Positions 1 to 9,888 are shown, numbered from the stretch's first letter. The stretch: 64,000 nucleotides of DNA from Actinomadura_C alba (GCF_039530285.1 NZ_BAAAOK010000040.1:1-64000), one strand, 5' to 3'. Made by a program: numbers and translations. The notes: a model not told the origin generated them from the sequence alone.

Positions 1-80
1 ATTGGTGCTTAAATAGTCAATAGATCGCGAGGTGGCCTTCTCGTACACCACCTGCATGGACGTGGCCCTTACGCTGCGCC

Positions 81-983
81 GTGAAGAGCCAGAAATATCC
101 GACCCCATCCATACCATTCGATGCCATGAGATACCCGCTGGGACGGCATCCCATCTACGAGTTCACGCCCTGCCGCACGTGCGGCTGCACCCCAGAGAAC
201 CAGTGCCCCGGTGGCTGCAACCGCGACCCTTACTCTCGCATCGGAACGATCGGGCTGTGCTCGGCCTGCATGTCGCAGCGCCGAGCACTTAACACCTTCC
301 CCGGAACCAAGATCCACGCCGACCGGAGGAACACCCCGAGCAAGGAGGAGGTCGAGCAACTCGGCGGCTGGCGCTGCTTGATCTGCCTTCAGGAGTACGA
401 CTACCTCCCCGACGAGGGCGGCCGGGTCCTCGGATTCTTCCGTCACGCAGACGACCCGGCCGCTCTTGGCCTCGTCTGCTCAATCTTGGCACCAGGAAAC
501 ATCAGCGGCCCGGGCGGCTGCGCTGGCCCGTTGGGGCGTATCGCACGCGGCACCCGCCACGGATCCGTCCGCAGGCTCAAAGCACTCAAGGAATACCGCG
601 ACAACCCGCTGGAGTTCGGGCCCCGCCCAGACCTCGTGGACCGCCGCATCCACCGGGTTGCTGAAAACCAGCGCAGCCAGGGGGTGCAGGTCACGGCCGC
701 CGACGTGGCTGGCATGTACGTTGCCGCTGGCGACTGCTGCCAGATCTGCAAACTGCCACGGACGATGCCGCCGAAGAGAAACAACCTGCACATCGACCAC
801 GATCACGAGCACCAGCGAGTTCGCGGAGTGCTCTGCGGAGGCTGTAACTCATCGATGGACCTGCTCGACCGCGATCCCTTGTACTACGAGCGGGCACGCT
901 GGCTGTTCCGCGACGCCCAAGGCATCCGGTCGGCCCCGTGGTACAGGACGCCTCCCTGGTACCACGACATGGCTCCTGCCTAA
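81..983 (+). CDS. Endonuclease VII-type HNH nuclease with N-terminal zinc-binding region
   Basis: The C-terminal third carries the recombination endonuclease VII pattern: a CxxC pair (CCQICK) near residue 213, the HIDHDHEHQRVRG core, then a second cysteine pair in LCGGCN. In this family these residues bind zinc and cut DNA at a metal-dependent HNH centre. The N-terminus has another cysteine cluster (CRTCGC, CPGGC, CSAC, residues 31-63), probably a second zinc site. Such genes are frequent in actinobacterial phages and mobile elements, which suits the accessory setting. The GTG at 81 is the longest start; an ATG at 126 (MRYPLG) is possible and neither has a clear ribosome site. Confidence 0.75.
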   Translation: MKSQKYPTPSIPFDAMRYPLGRHPIYEFTPCRTCGCTPENQCPGGCNRDPYSRIGTIGLCSACMSQRRALNTFPGTKIHADRRNTPSKEEVEQLGGWRCLICLQEYDYLPDEGGRVLGFFRHADDPAALGLVCSILAPGNISGPGGCAGPLGRIARGTRHGSVRRLKALKEYRDNPLEFGPRPDLVDRRIHRVAENQRSQGVQVTAADVAGMYVAAGDCCQICKLPRTMPPKRNNLHIDHDHEHQRVRGVLCGGCNSSMDLLDRDPLYYERARWLFRDAQGIRSAPWYRTPPWYHDMAPA

Positions 984-1088
984 CAGGCTCGCCCTCGCGC
1001 CGGCGACCGTGACGGTGGGCAGTGATTGCACGGTGACCAGCCCCACCCGCACTTACATGCTGACAGCCGTCGGATTGGGGAGGCGCAC

Positions 1089-1484
1089 ATGCCCGAGCAC
1101 ACGAATCCGGTCCCGGGGTCGGCACCGGAGCTGGACAACCCGATGGTGGGGACGGAGAGGTCGACCGGTCGAGGGGACGACCCGACAAGACTGGTGATCG
1201 TGGCCAGCAGCGCGCTCGGCGGTGTGCCAGCCGCCTACATCGCGTCCCATTCCGTACCGGGCACCGCCATCGCCGCGGCAGTCGCGGCTGTCCTCGTGTA
1301 CTTGGGAAGCCGTAGACGGCCGCCTGAGGGCCTATCTGCTCGGGTCGTTGCACATGCGCGAACCTCCGAATCAAGTCGCGAGCCTGCCAGTAGGCCACAA
1401 CTCACGCGTCGGATCTTCGCCATGTGGGAGGTAGCGCATGACGGCGTCAGACTCGGCGGCAGCGATCTCGAAGCTCGGAGATGA
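1089..1484 (+). CDS. Small hypothetical membrane protein
   Basis: About 131 residues with one long hydrophobic stretch (residues about 33-70, rich in Ala/Val/Ile) interrupted near the middle, so one or two membrane segments, then an Arg-rich basic tail. I chose the ATG at 1089 because GGGGAGG lies 5 bases upstream; the frame is open further upstream without such a site. Its last 38 bases overlap the 3' end of the opposing gene, so the C-terminus may not be conserved. I recognise no family. Confidence 0.45.
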   Translation: MPEHTNPVPGSAPELDNPMVGTERSTGRGDDPTRLVIVASSALGGVPAAYIASHSVPGTAIAAAVAAVLVYLGSRRRPPEGLSARVVAHARTSESSREPASRPQLTRRIFAMWEVAHDGVRLGGSDLEARR

Positions 1485-2556
1485 CGGCTCTCTCGAGCGC
1501 GTTGACGGCGCCGTCCACAGTGGCCACCCGGTTGGCCACGTCGAGGATGTCGCTCAGATCTCCTGGCTCGGCGTCTAGGCGTCGCCACACCTCGGCGGGG
1601 TCGATATCAACAAGGTGAGCGAGCTGTCTATCGACCACCTGATGCTGATCCCGGACCAGCCTCACCAGGTGTCGAATCAACAGCGCCTCATCGTCGACAA
1701 TCTTATGGTCCGCCATAATGACGAGCCACGCGACCCACAGCATCAACTGCGGGTGCTGACTCCGCTTGCTCAGACCTTCGGCGAGTTCGATCACCCGCGC
1801 CTCGTTCCGGAAGACGGCTTGCGCGTGCCGCCCCGCGAGCAGCGTCGTATAGCGGTTCAACACCACCGCAAGGGGAACGCCGACGACAGGGATACCAATC
1901 TTGATGACGTTGCGCTGCAGGAGAAACTTCCCGACGAAGGGGAGCCCCTTCGCGGCGGTCAGTACCTCTCTAGAGTAGAAGCGCTTGATCACCCGCCGCA
2001 CTATGAACGGGACCCCCTTGCCCATACCTGCCCCGACCATTCCCCCGCTCTTGATCGTGAAGGCCACTCGAATGAGCTTCCACATGTCATCGGGGTCGGA
2101 CGGGTCGAGCGGGACCCGATAGAGCACTGAGACGTCGTAGGCCAGGCGGAGCTGGAGCCGGGTGATGAACGCGACATCAACCATCATGGTCGCGCCAGCG
2201 GCCGGGACAGTCGCCGGCGAGGCACCACCACGGCTCCCGAGGGTGGCGACGACGGCCGCCGAGTAGGCCCCGGAAGAGAGCCCACCTTCGAGCGCGGCGT
2301 ACCGAGCCGCCATCTTGATCCGCTGATCGACGATGGCATCCGCGGGTACGCCCTCATACCGCTCCTGGAAGTACTGCCAGTCGACCTTGTCGGTGTAGGA
2401 GCTCAGGGCCTGAGCGCTGAGCTTGATGAACCAGCCGCCCGACTTGATATCATGCGGGCTCAGCCCCTTGATGAACTCCCGTAGCTCGGCCCGCTCATGC
2501 TCGACAACCTCCCGGTCGGCATCGTCGCCGCCGGCGTCAATCGGAGCTTCGGTCAT
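1447..2556 (-). CDS. EcsC/TerB-like hypothetical protein
   Basis: A 369-residue protein. The middle (about residues 165-255) has alternating amphipathic and hydrophobic segments with GVPFIVRRVIKRF, KGLPFVGKFL and IGIPVVGVPLAVVLNRY, resembling EcsC-type membrane-associated proteins. The C-terminal ~110 residues look like a TerB-type helical domain (MLWVAWLVIMADHKIVDDE, then ANRVATVDGAVNALE), with the repeated acidic D-G motifs of that fold. The start at 2556 (MTEAPID) is preceded by GGGAGAA at a suitable distance; the frame is open 132 bases further upstream. The domain assignment is by eye. TerB-like proteins are linked to envelope stress and phage defence, but no partner gene is visible. Confidence 0.6.
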   Translation of the reverse strand: MTEAPIDAGGDDADREVVEHERAELREFIKGLSPHDIKSGGWFIKLSAQALSSYTDKVDWQYFQERYEGVPADAIVDQRIKMAARYAALEGGLSSGAYSAAVVATLGSRGGASPATVPAAGATMMVDVAFITRLQLRLAYDVSVLYRVPLDPSDPDDMWKLIRVAFTIKSGGMVGAGMGKGVPFIVRRVIKRFYSREVLTAAKGLPFVGKFLLQRNVIKIGIPVVGVPLAVVLNRYTTLLAGRHAQAVFRNEARVIELAEGLSKRSQHPQLMLWVAWLVIMADHKIVDDEALLIRHLVRLVRDQHQVVDRQLAHLVDIDPAEVWRRLDAEPGDLSDILDVANRVATVDGAVNALERAVISELRDRCRRV

Positions 2557-2917
2557 GGCGAGTTCTCCCAGGCCGTTCAGCGTATTGCCAGGTTTGGACA
2601 ACCCCGCTGACGTCTCAACACGCTGACTCAGTAACCAGCACATCTGTCGACGAATGTCCCGCTGAGCTGCAACCCTAGCCGTCATCATGCGGCTGGTGCC
2701 ATCGTGTCGACCCCCGTCATGCGGAGGCGGAGGCGCGTCTCGGTCGGGGACCTGCCCAAGGTGCCCGCCCGAAGCGGAACGTCGTCAAACGATCTGCAGA
2801 CCGTGAACGACTCGTTGCTTGTGCTATGCCGTCCGCAGCACCCTCGCCCACACCGCAGTCGGACCTCATGTCGTGATCTTCCAGACAGATTGGGGACGCA
2901 TGACGTAGAAACCACCC
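2557..2917. other. Intergenic region, no gene recognised
   Basis: Short overlapping ORFs occur on both strands but none has a ribosome site or recognisable product. It separates the divergent EcsC/TerB-like gene from the pentapeptide-repeat gene and must hold both promoters; I cannot place them with confidence. Confidence 0.5.
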
Positions 2918-4855
2918 ATGGCACCCCTACCGACCGTCGGCGACTGCGGGGCATCAGACCCTGCCGACCCTGAAACGCCGTGCGGGGCCGAGGTAGTGGC
3001 GCATCATCGCTGCCTGGTGCACCTCACGCCCGACGAGCGCACCACCTATCTGACCACGCTGGAACCGGGTTCGGACGTCCACGTACGGGGTGTGGTATTC
3101 ACTGGCGAACTACTCACTGAGCTGCTGAACGTGTTGCGCGACGACCAGGGCATTGTGCGGATCGGAACAGGCGACTTTTCCGAGGCAACGTTCTCTAGAC
3201 GCGCCAACTTCAGTGGAGCGACCTTCTCCGGACGCGCCAACTTTCGTGGAGCTAAGTTCTCCGGATACGCCGACTTCGCCCAGGTGACGTTTTCCAAGTC
3301 CGCCGACTTCGACCGGACAAGGTTCTCCGGATACGTCGACTTCGATGAAGTTAAATTCCTCGGGAACGCCGACTTCATCCTAGCCGTGTTTTTCAAAGCC
3401 GCTAGCTTTACTACTGCAACATTCTCTCATCACGCCAGCTTCCACGATGCACGGTTCTCCAAACGTGCCGAATTCTCGAGGGCGACTTTTTCCGGCCGAA
3501 CCGGCTTTGGAAGGACGATCTTCTCCGAAGAGGCTGTCTTTACTAGTGTCACGTTCTCCGCCTTCAGCACGTTTGCAGAAGCAACATTTTCTAGCGAAGC
3601 CAACTTTACCGAAGCGACGTTTTCCGAGCGCACAGCCTTCCCCGAGGTAACTTTTTCTGAGCGTGCAATCTTCCTTGGGACGACGTTCCTCAGGGATGCC
3701 GAGTTCGCGCAGTCGACGATCGCCGGGGACGCCGTGTTCGGTGCGGCGAAGTTTACACAGACCGCCCGCTTCTCCGAGACGACATTCGCGCAGCTCGCCG
3801 ACTTTGCGAACGCGACGTTCTCCGGGCGGGCTGACTTCAGAGGGGCATACTTCTACGAGGACGCACGCTTCAGCAGGGCAACGTTCGCGGGTATTTTGCA
3901 GCTCATCTGCTGCGCTGACTCGCTGCATTTCGATAATACGATCGTTGAGGCGGATATGTGGCTCGACGCGGCCGCTCGGATCGTCACTGTTGAAGAAATG
4001 CGCGCCAGAGGGCGAGTCAGTCTCCGGCTGCGGGCCGCACGGGTTGACTTGACCGGAGCGGTGTTCAGTGAGCCGGTGACCGTCCACGGGTTGCAGCACC
4101 CCATCCCTGGCGTAGATGAGGTTAGGCTCCTTGACCCGGCAACTGGACTGGTTCCCGCAGTGGCGGTCGTGTCACTGCGTGGGGTCGACGCCGAGTCTTT
4201 GGTACTGACAGACGTGGACCTGAGCCAGTGCAGGTTTACTGGGATGCATCGTGCCGACCAGTTGCGCCTAGACGGCCGATGTACGTTCGCCACAGCCCCA
4301 CGCAGCCGCCGCCAAGTACTTGCAGAGGAACACCACTGGCGCGCACAAGATGGTCACAGCTCCGACGGCTGGACCCCCGCTCCGGGGACGGTAGAGGCGG
4401 TCGGGCCAGCCAGACTCGAGGTGCTGTACCGACAACTGCGCAAAGCCCTAGAAGACGCCAAGAACGAGCCTGGCGCCGCCGATTTTTATTACGGCGAGAT
4501 GGAAATGCGCCGCAATGCCTCCACGTCGCCGGTGGAACGTCTTCTGTTGACACTGTACTGGGTAGTGTCTGGATATGGGCTTCGAGCGTCCCGTGCCCTC
4601 ACTTCGCTGGCTTTCGTCATCGCTCTGCTAGCATTCGGTATGCAGTTTGCCGGATTCCCCGGCCAGCATCATCCGGCCTATCTCGACACCTTGCTTTACA
4701 GCCTGAGAGCCGCGTTCTCAGTAGACGTCAAAACCGCCGCGCTCCCGGAGAGTATCACCCGCTGGGGCCAGGTGTTCAGGGTCATGTTGCGGATCGCCGG
4801 GCCTCTCTTCGTCGGCCTGGCCGCTCTGGCAATACGCAATCGCGTTAAACGCTGA
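2918..4855 (+). CDS. Pentapeptide-repeat protein with C-terminal membrane domain
   Basis: Residues about 85-330 are tandem pentapeptide units with Phe at the central position (pattern A-x-F-S-x-x-A-x-F: FSEATFSRRANF, FSGRANF and so on). This predicts a right-handed quadrilateral beta-helix of roughly 12 coils. A less regular section follows, then residues about 560-645 contain two hydrophobic helices separated by a short segment (YSLRAAFSV), laid out like a two-helix channel or membrane anchor. Fusions of pentapeptide repeats to ion-channel-like segments are known in actinobacteria and their role is uncertain. The N-terminus has Cys/His residues (GDCG, PCGAEVVAHHRC) suggesting a small metal site. 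No operon partner is seen. Unlike MfpA/Qnr, this protein is membrane-bound and much longer. Confidence 0.8.
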   Translation: MAPLPTVGDCGASDPADPETPCGAEVVAHHRCLVHLTPDERTTYLTTLEPGSDVHVRGVVFTGELLTELLNVLRDDQGIVRIGTGDFSEATFSRRANFSGATFSGRANFRGAKFSGYADFAQVTFSKSADFDRTRFSGYVDFDEVKFLGNADFILAVFFKAASFTTATFSHHASFHDARFSKRAEFSRATFSGRTGFGRTIFSEEAVFTSVTFSAFSTFAEATFSSEANFTEATFSERTAFPEVTFSERAIFLGTTFLRDAEFAQSTIAGDAVFGAAKFTQTARFSETTFAQLADFANATFSGRADFRGAYFYEDARFSRATFAGILQLICCADSLHFDNTIVEADMWLDAAARIVTVEEMRARGRVSLRLRAARVDLTGAVFSEPVTVHGLQHPIPGVDEVRLLDPATGLVPAVAVVSLRGVDAESLVLTDVDLSQCRFTGMHRADQLRLDGRCTFATAPRSRRQVLAEEHHWRAQDGHSSDGWTPAPGTVEAVGPARLEVLYRQLRKALEDAKNEPGAADFYYGEMEMRRNASTSPVERLLLTLYWVVSGYGLRASRALTSLAFVIALLAFGMQFAGFPGQHHPAYLDTLLYSLRAAFSVDVKTAALPESITRWGQVFRVMLRIAGPLFVGLAALAIRNRVKR

Positions 4856-5228
4856 GGAGCAACCACCTCCCGGCAAAGCTTGGCGGCGGGCCGCGTAGAC
4901 GGACCACAGGACTACGGTGTTCGCACACGCGCAACGAATCGGGAACGTGTGCGGTCGGTTCAAATCCCCCCACCAATCGACACTCCCATGCCCTAGGTTC
5001 GCAAATGGCATGGAACACGCACATTATGCAGCACCATAGCGACAGCTGATCGCGAGGCGACGACCTAGCAGTAGGCGGGGAGATCATGCAGCCATCTGTG
5101 TGGCTCGCTTGACGAGTCGCATCTGTGCCTTGAGCCATTCGACGTTTGCTTAGGAGATCTTGATATGCGGTGTCGCAGATGAAGTATTTGCCTGGAGGTC
5201 GGGCGCGGCGCAAGTCCCACTGGGCGCA
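4856..5228. other. Intergenic region with tRNA-like T-arm and a dispersed repeat
   Basis: Near 4945-4971 the sequence resembles a tRNA 3' end (GGTTCAAATCC followed by CCCCACCA), but the stem does not pair properly and no anticodon arm is found, so it is at best a remnant. Copy A of a dispersed repeat follows at 5014-5106. No coding sequence is supported. Confidence 0.4.
5014..5106 (+). repeat. Dispersed ~90-bp repeat, copy A
   Basis: It aligns along its length with 23521-23610 and, in inverted orientation, with 9805-9880. The most conserved part is the 3' end (GATCATGCAGCCATCTGTG); AACACGC at the 5' end and AGGCGACGACC in the middle are also shared between copies. It is intergenic in all three places. 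Confidence 0.7.
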
Positions 5229-5666
5229 TCACATTGCCTCGCCGCGTTGTAGGTGGGTCGTGCGCACCCAGTACGGGTCGTCGTCTGCGGCCGCGATGGC
5301 CCGGTCGAGCTGGGTACGTAGTTCCATGAGCTCGGCATGGGTGCTGTTGGCGGCACCCGTCTGCTCAGCCAGCCGTAGCGCTTGACGGGCCTGCCGCCAT
5401 GACAACTTCGGTGTGAAGGTGTCGTGGATCGGGGTGACATGCCGAAACAGGGGTGGCGGGATCGGCCGCCACCCGAAGCCGAGCATGTACCGGATCAACG
5501 TTGCCTCCCGGTCAGCATCGGGGTCTTCGGGATGGACGGCTTCGCCGACCGTGAGTGTGAGGTAGCCGCGGAATCGCTCGACCATGATCCGGTGCCCGGT
5601 AACGGGGTCGGCGAACGTGCGGTCGGCGGGCAGGCGCCAAGCGACCTCCCACAAGTGGCGGATCAC
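5229..5666 (-). CDS. Hypothetical protein, 145 residues
   Basis: I do not recognise a family. The protein is soluble, acidic in its middle and C-terminal part, and rich in Arg and Ala, with a likely helix near residues 90-130. It starts with GTG and has the base bias of a real gene. A short hydrophobic reading frame (TTG at 5828 to a stop at 5682) ends just upstream on the same strand and may be a degraded or very small membrane-protein partner. Confidence 0.4.
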   Translation of the reverse strand: MIRHLWEVAWRLPADRTFADPVTGHRIMVERFRGYLTLTVGEAVHPEDPDADREATLIRYMLGFGWRPIPPPLFRHVTPIHDTFTPKLSWRQARQALRLAEQTGAANSTHAELMELRTQLDRAIAAADDDPYWVRTTHLQRGEAM

Positions 5667-6295
5667 CGGTTCGTGCTCGCGCTAAGCGCTCCGGGGGCGC
5701 GGGCCGACCAACCTCCCGAGACCGAACGCGGCGACCAGCGAACCTGCCGCCACCAGCGGCAGGCTAGAGATCCACAGGTAAGAAGAGGCCAGTGCGATCC
5801 CACCAGCGACGACGGCGGCGGCAGGCAAAGCGTGATCCAGTCACACCGGGGTCTCCCTTGTCGGTGGAGGAACCTTCGTCCCATAGCCATCTGCAGACGA
5901 AGCGCTCCGAGGAGAAGCCAGAGTTCAGATGCGGACGCGCCAACCGGCCACTGTGGCCCACGGGGCCGCGACGCCGAGATCAATCGCCAGGCGTTGCGCA
6001 TGGACGGACAGCGAGTGGAGCAAGCGCCGCGCGAGCTACGAGGGTAGATCATTGCTCCGTAACTCGTGTTCGTGGTGCCCACTAGCGTGGGCGGCGTCCC
6101 GGGCGGGGATACGCGGCCAAAGCATGACGGCGACTCCTTTCCACCTGGTCTTACCCGCCCGAGAAAGTTTGTTGTGCTCACCACGCCGTACTGGAAGGCT
6201 CAGACCGTGTCCGAGAACACGCAGTCGGCACCGGGCCGTCTCGGAGCGGGTCCAAGCGCTGCCGGCCCGTATGAGGGTGAGGGACGTTTACCACG
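5667..6295. other. Non-coding or degraded region with a possible 48-residue membrane ORF
   Basis: The only coding-like stretch is on the minus strand at 5682-5828: 48 codons from a TTG, with two hydrophobic blocks (AAAVVAGGIALA and PLVAAGSLVAAFGLG) and a basic end. No ribosome site is visible. Upstream, in the same frame, coding-like residues (LARRLLHSLSVHAQRLAID) are broken by stops, so the whole may be a decayed membrane-protein gene. Confidence 0.3.
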
Positions 6296-9200
6296 ATGAC
6301 ACGTTCGGCGATGCCTGAGCCGCCCCTCTCGGCTGCGAGTCGCCAACTCGATCGGCGGCAGCTGGAGGTCGAACGCCTCTTGCGGCTGATGGGCGGAATG
6401 CTCGCGGACGCCTATGCCGACGCGTGTGTCATCCTTACTCAGCAGCCGCGTTTGGCTACGGCATCGCATCTGCTGAGTCATCTGGCTAGGGAGATCGACT
6501 CCGGGTTGCGGGAGCTGCTCACGGCAATGCTCCCGACGAAGCGACAGGAGCACTTGGACTCCCTGCGTGAAGAAGGATCGCGCGACGCACCGCGAAGGCA
6601 TGTCATCGCCGAGATATGCGATTTTCTGGGCGTGCCGACCGAGAACGAGGTGTGTAGAGTCTGGGTCTCGCTGGAATGGCACGGTCGCGCCCACCGCGGT
6701 CCGCTGCGCGAACCGCGAACGCTCGACGACAGGTTTCTGCGCAGCTGGAATCAATTCGACTACGTGCTGCACGAAGTCGCGAGGCGGTTTGAGGCGTCGT
6801 TCCTTACGGCGCTACCGTTGATCGATGCCCTGGCTGCGCTCACGTGTCCGACAAAGGACGATCTCGCCAGGCTGAAGAACCAAGTGCCGCAGAGCATGGT
6901 CGCGATGGAGCGTTTCTATGCCGCCGCGGGTCCAGGCTGGTTCCCCCTCCTGCGTAGGGGCGGCTTCTTCCGCAACCCTGCAAACCTGCGGCCAGATGAC
7001 GCCGGCATGGTGACCTACGTGCCTTGGCCGGCAGGACCCTACCTTGTGCGCATGGCGGCTGAGCCGAAGTACGCAGCCGAGGTCATCACCCTCTTCTCGG
7101 AGCTCGACACCGACAATCCTCAGGCGGGCGAGTCGGCCGCCGATGTCGCCCTCGTGGTTTCTCCAAAGCACGCCGCCCGGCTCGCCGCAAAGCTCACCCA
7201 GTTCCTCGCGTCCTTCGCGCAGTGGGCGCTGCCGTCGAAGGCAAGTGAGGTGGTGGTACGACTTGCAGCTGAGGGCGAGCAGCACGCTGCACTGACGATC
7301 GTGCAGGCGCTGATGCCGGTTCCTAACCGAGGCGCGGCTCGGCGCCGGTTCATCCCCGTCGCCCTCAGCGCGCCTGTCTACATCGATCTGGGGATGCCGA
7401 TCATCGTAGTCCTAGCCGACCTGCTCTGTGCGGCCGATGAAGACCCTGACAACGATGTCACGCTGGCGTACTCGTCGATGTGGCGGCCTGTGATCGAGCG
7501 CGACAGGTACCGTGACAGCCGCGACAAAGTCTTGTCCGCGCTTCGCGATGCGGCGACCGCGGTTGCGGGCTCGGTGAACGCCGCCGCAGTCGTCGAGGTT
7601 CTGGACGGCTACGAGCCGATCGTGTTCACGCGCCTCAGCCTTCACGTTCTGACTCGCTTTCCGGACCTTGAGCTCGTGTCAGCGAGGTTGACGTCCGCCG
7701 AACTGTTCCGCAGCTCAGAGGTCGCCCACGAGTACACACAGCTGCTGCGCGCCGGCTACAGACTCCTCAAACCCGAAGACAAGGTCACTATCGCCGGATT
7801 CATCGAAGCGGGCCCGCAATGGGAGGCATCCGCTGACGACGTCGAGCGATGGAAGCTCGGCCAGCTGGCCAGGTTCGGTGACGAGCTACCCGACGAGCTG
7901 CGCGAACCGTACGAGACCCTGGTGAAGCGGCACGGCCAGCCGACACAGGACGACGACCCGTTTGAGTTCGCCGAGTGGCCCGGCACGCACTCCCCAATCG
8001 ACGCCGCAGGGATCGCCGAACTGTCGGACGACGAACTGCTCAGCTTCCTGCGCACGTGGCAAGCACCGGGTGGATGGCGGACGCCCACGGTCGAGGGCCT
8101 ACGCAACCAGCTCGAGGAGGCGGTGGCCGCCAATCCCGCACGATTTGCAGCACTCTCGCCACGATTCATCGATCTGGCGCCGGACTACGGCGCGGCCGTG
8201 CTGGTGGCGCTCACCCGAGTGCTCTCCGCTGATCGGCCGAACCCGCCGGGCGACGACGCACCAGATGATGACGACACCTGGTCGACGGGGGCAGAGCCGT
8301 TCGGGTGGGATGACGTGCTGGACTTCGCCCAAGCGGTGATCGATACATCGCGCTCGCAAGACGACCAGCAGCCGCAGAGCGACCTCTACGGGCTGACCTG
8401 GCACGACTGCTGCCGGAACATCGCCGAGCTACTGACCGCCGCGATGCAGCGGCAGTGGATCCACACAACCTTCGCCGAGCGGGTCCTCGCACTCATCCGG
8501 GAACTTGCTGAGGACCCACGGTCACGGCCGGGGCAACAAATAGTCCTCGACGGCGACGATCCTGTCGCCGAAACTCTCAAGACCACGCGAGCGCTGGCCC
8601 TCGTCGCCGCGATGCAATTCCTCCAGTGGATATCTGGCGACCACGACGCCACAGCAGCGCCGACGGCATCTGTCGAGGACGTCGTAGCTCTGCTCAACGC
8701 CCACCTGGACCCCGCCGTGGATGACAGCCACGCAGTGCGCAGTGTCTACGGCATGTACTTCGGCGTACTCGCCACGCTTCTTGGGGAGTGGACGCACGCA
8801 CACCGCGCGATGATCTTCAGCGATGGGGACGATGCCGACCTGGGTTCTGTCGCGTGGCAGTCGTTCTTGCGGTGTAACCGCCCGTCTGAGCACACATTTC
8901 GGCTCCTGGCCGAGCAGTACGGTAAAGCCGTTGTGGACCTGACCGGCCGAGCCGCAGATGCTGAGGACCATGCAAATCGCGCCGCGAGCGAAGCCGTAGC
9001 CATGCTGCTCGACCATCTCGCGACACTCTACGGGCTGGGCCTGATCGGGCTGAAAAGCGACACCATAATCGCACTGTTCGCTGAGGATGTGCCCGTAGAG
9101 TATCGAGCCCGCATGCTGGAGATCTGTGGGCAGATGCTGTCCAACACCGCAGGCCCAGCACCCGCGATCGTCGAACGACTCCAAGCGCTATGGGATTGGC

Positions 9201-9592
9201 GCGCGGACGAGCTGGACGCTGGGCGCACGCAGGTTCAGGAGCTCGCCGGCTTCGGGTCGTGGATATCCTCAGAGAACTTCCCGGCTAGCTGGGCCTTGAT
9301 GAAGCTGCGCGCGCTGCTTACTGCTGGTGGATGCCCCGAACCGAGTGACATGGTTGCCGAGCGCCTAGCCGGGCTCAGGCAGGAGTTCATGGCAGAGGCG
9401 GTCGCATGCACTTCTCTGCTCATCGACGCGCCCACCGACCCATGGTTCATCGATGCGTCTCGCAATGAAATCTCCGCAGTGCTCGCCGAAGGCGTAAAGG
9501 CGGACGATCCCGAGATTCGCAAAGTCGCGTCCGAGACGGTCAACAGGCTGGTCGCCCGCGGCCGCATATCTTTCGCGCAACTCCTCAGCTGA
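6296..9592 (+). CDS. Large hypothetical protein, 1098 residues, mostly helical
   Basis: This is one of the longest genes here and stands alone. It has no signal peptide, membrane helix, Walker motif, HNH or helix-turn-helix that I can see. The sequence is rich in Leu/Ala/Glu/Asp in short amphipathic helices typical of HEAT/TPR-like solenoids. A conserved-looking block near residues 200-290 has GPGWFPLLRRGGFF, YVPWPAGPYLVRMA and FSELDTDNPQ. An acidic low-complexity linker (DDAPDDDDTW) sits near residue 660. The block layout resembles uncharacterised large proteins found near defence genes, but there is no effector domain. The start could also be the ATG at 6311 (MPEPPL); GAGGGA lies 13 bases before 6296. 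Confidence 0.7.
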   Translation: MTRSAMPEPPLSAASRQLDRRQLEVERLLRLMGGMLADAYADACVILTQQPRLATASHLLSHLAREIDSGLRELLTAMLPTKRQEHLDSLREEGSRDAPRRHVIAEICDFLGVPTENEVCRVWVSLEWHGRAHRGPLREPRTLDDRFLRSWNQFDYVLHEVARRFEASFLTALPLIDALAALTCPTKDDLARLKNQVPQSMVAMERFYAAAGPGWFPLLRRGGFFRNPANLRPDDAGMVTYVPWPAGPYLVRMAAEPKYAAEVITLFSELDTDNPQAGESAADVALVVSPKHAARLAAKLTQFLASFAQWALPSKASEVVVRLAAEGEQHAALTIVQALMPVPNRGAARRRFIPVALSAPVYIDLGMPIIVVLADLLCAADEDPDNDVTLAYSSMWRPVIERDRYRDSRDKVLSALRDAATAVAGSVNAAAVVEVLDGYEPIVFTRLSLHVLTRFPDLELVSARLTSAELFRSSEVAHEYTQLLRAGYRLLKPEDKVTIAGFIEAGPQWEASADDVERWKLGQLARFGDELPDELREPYETLVKRHGQPTQDDDPFEFAEWPGTHSPIDAAGIAELSDDELLSFLRTWQAPGGWRTPTVEGLRNQLEEAVAANPARFAALSPRFIDLAPDYGAAVLVALTRVLSADRPNPPGDDAPDDDDTWSTGAEPFGWDDVLDFAQAVIDTSRSQDDQQPQSDLYGLTWHDCCRNIAELLTAAMQRQWIHTTFAERVLALIRELAEDPRSRPGQQIVLDGDDPVAETLKTTRALALVAAMQFLQWISGDHDATAAPTASVEDVVALLNAHLDPAVDDSHAVRSVYGMYFGVLATLLGEWTHAHRAMIFSDGDDADLGSVAWQSFLRCNRPSEHTFRLLAEQYGKAVVDLTGRAADAEDHANRAASEAVAMLLDHLATLYGLGLIGLKSDTIIALFAEDVPVEYRARMLEICGQMLSNTAGPAPAIVERLQALWDWRADELDAGRTQVQELAGFGSWISSENFPASWALMKLRALLTAGGCPEPSDMVAERLAGLRQEFMAEAVACTSLLIDAPTDPWFIDASRNEISAVLAEGVKADDPEIRKVASETVNRLVARGRISFAQLLS

Positions 9593-9804
9593 TGCTTCGA
9601 GGGCGGTCACGCACGCCGCACGCTGGCGTTGATAGACATCATGAAATAGGGCAAGCGTGCATTAGAGCCTCGCGCAGCCGGTCATGGAACACGCTTCGCC
9701 TGCCGAACCCGGGCATGGAGGCTCCGGCACCTATGCCTATGAGGTCCCCGCCTGGCCCTCCGTGGACCTGTGCCGTGCCAATATCCGCGCATCGGTTGGG
9801 GGCA

Positions 9805-9880
9805 CCACACAGATGGCTGCATGATCGTCGGTATTGGTCGTCGCCTCTTGGCGTTCTGGCCTGTGCAGCAGGTGTTGCGC
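9805..9880 (-). repeat. Dispersed ~90-bp repeat, copy C (inverted)
   Basis: Read on the minus strand it shares GATCATGCAGCCATCTGTG and AGGCGACGACC with copies A and B, with weaker similarity between these blocks. It lies between the convergent 1098-residue gene and the MMPL gene; the rest of 9593-9888 shows no gene. Confidence 0.6.
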
Positions 9881-9888
9881 GGCCTGTA

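Noticed and set aside
4945..4971. A tRNA gene near 4.95 kb
   Set aside because: A T-loop-like TTCAAAT and an ACCA end are present but the T-stem does not pair and no anticodon arm precedes it.
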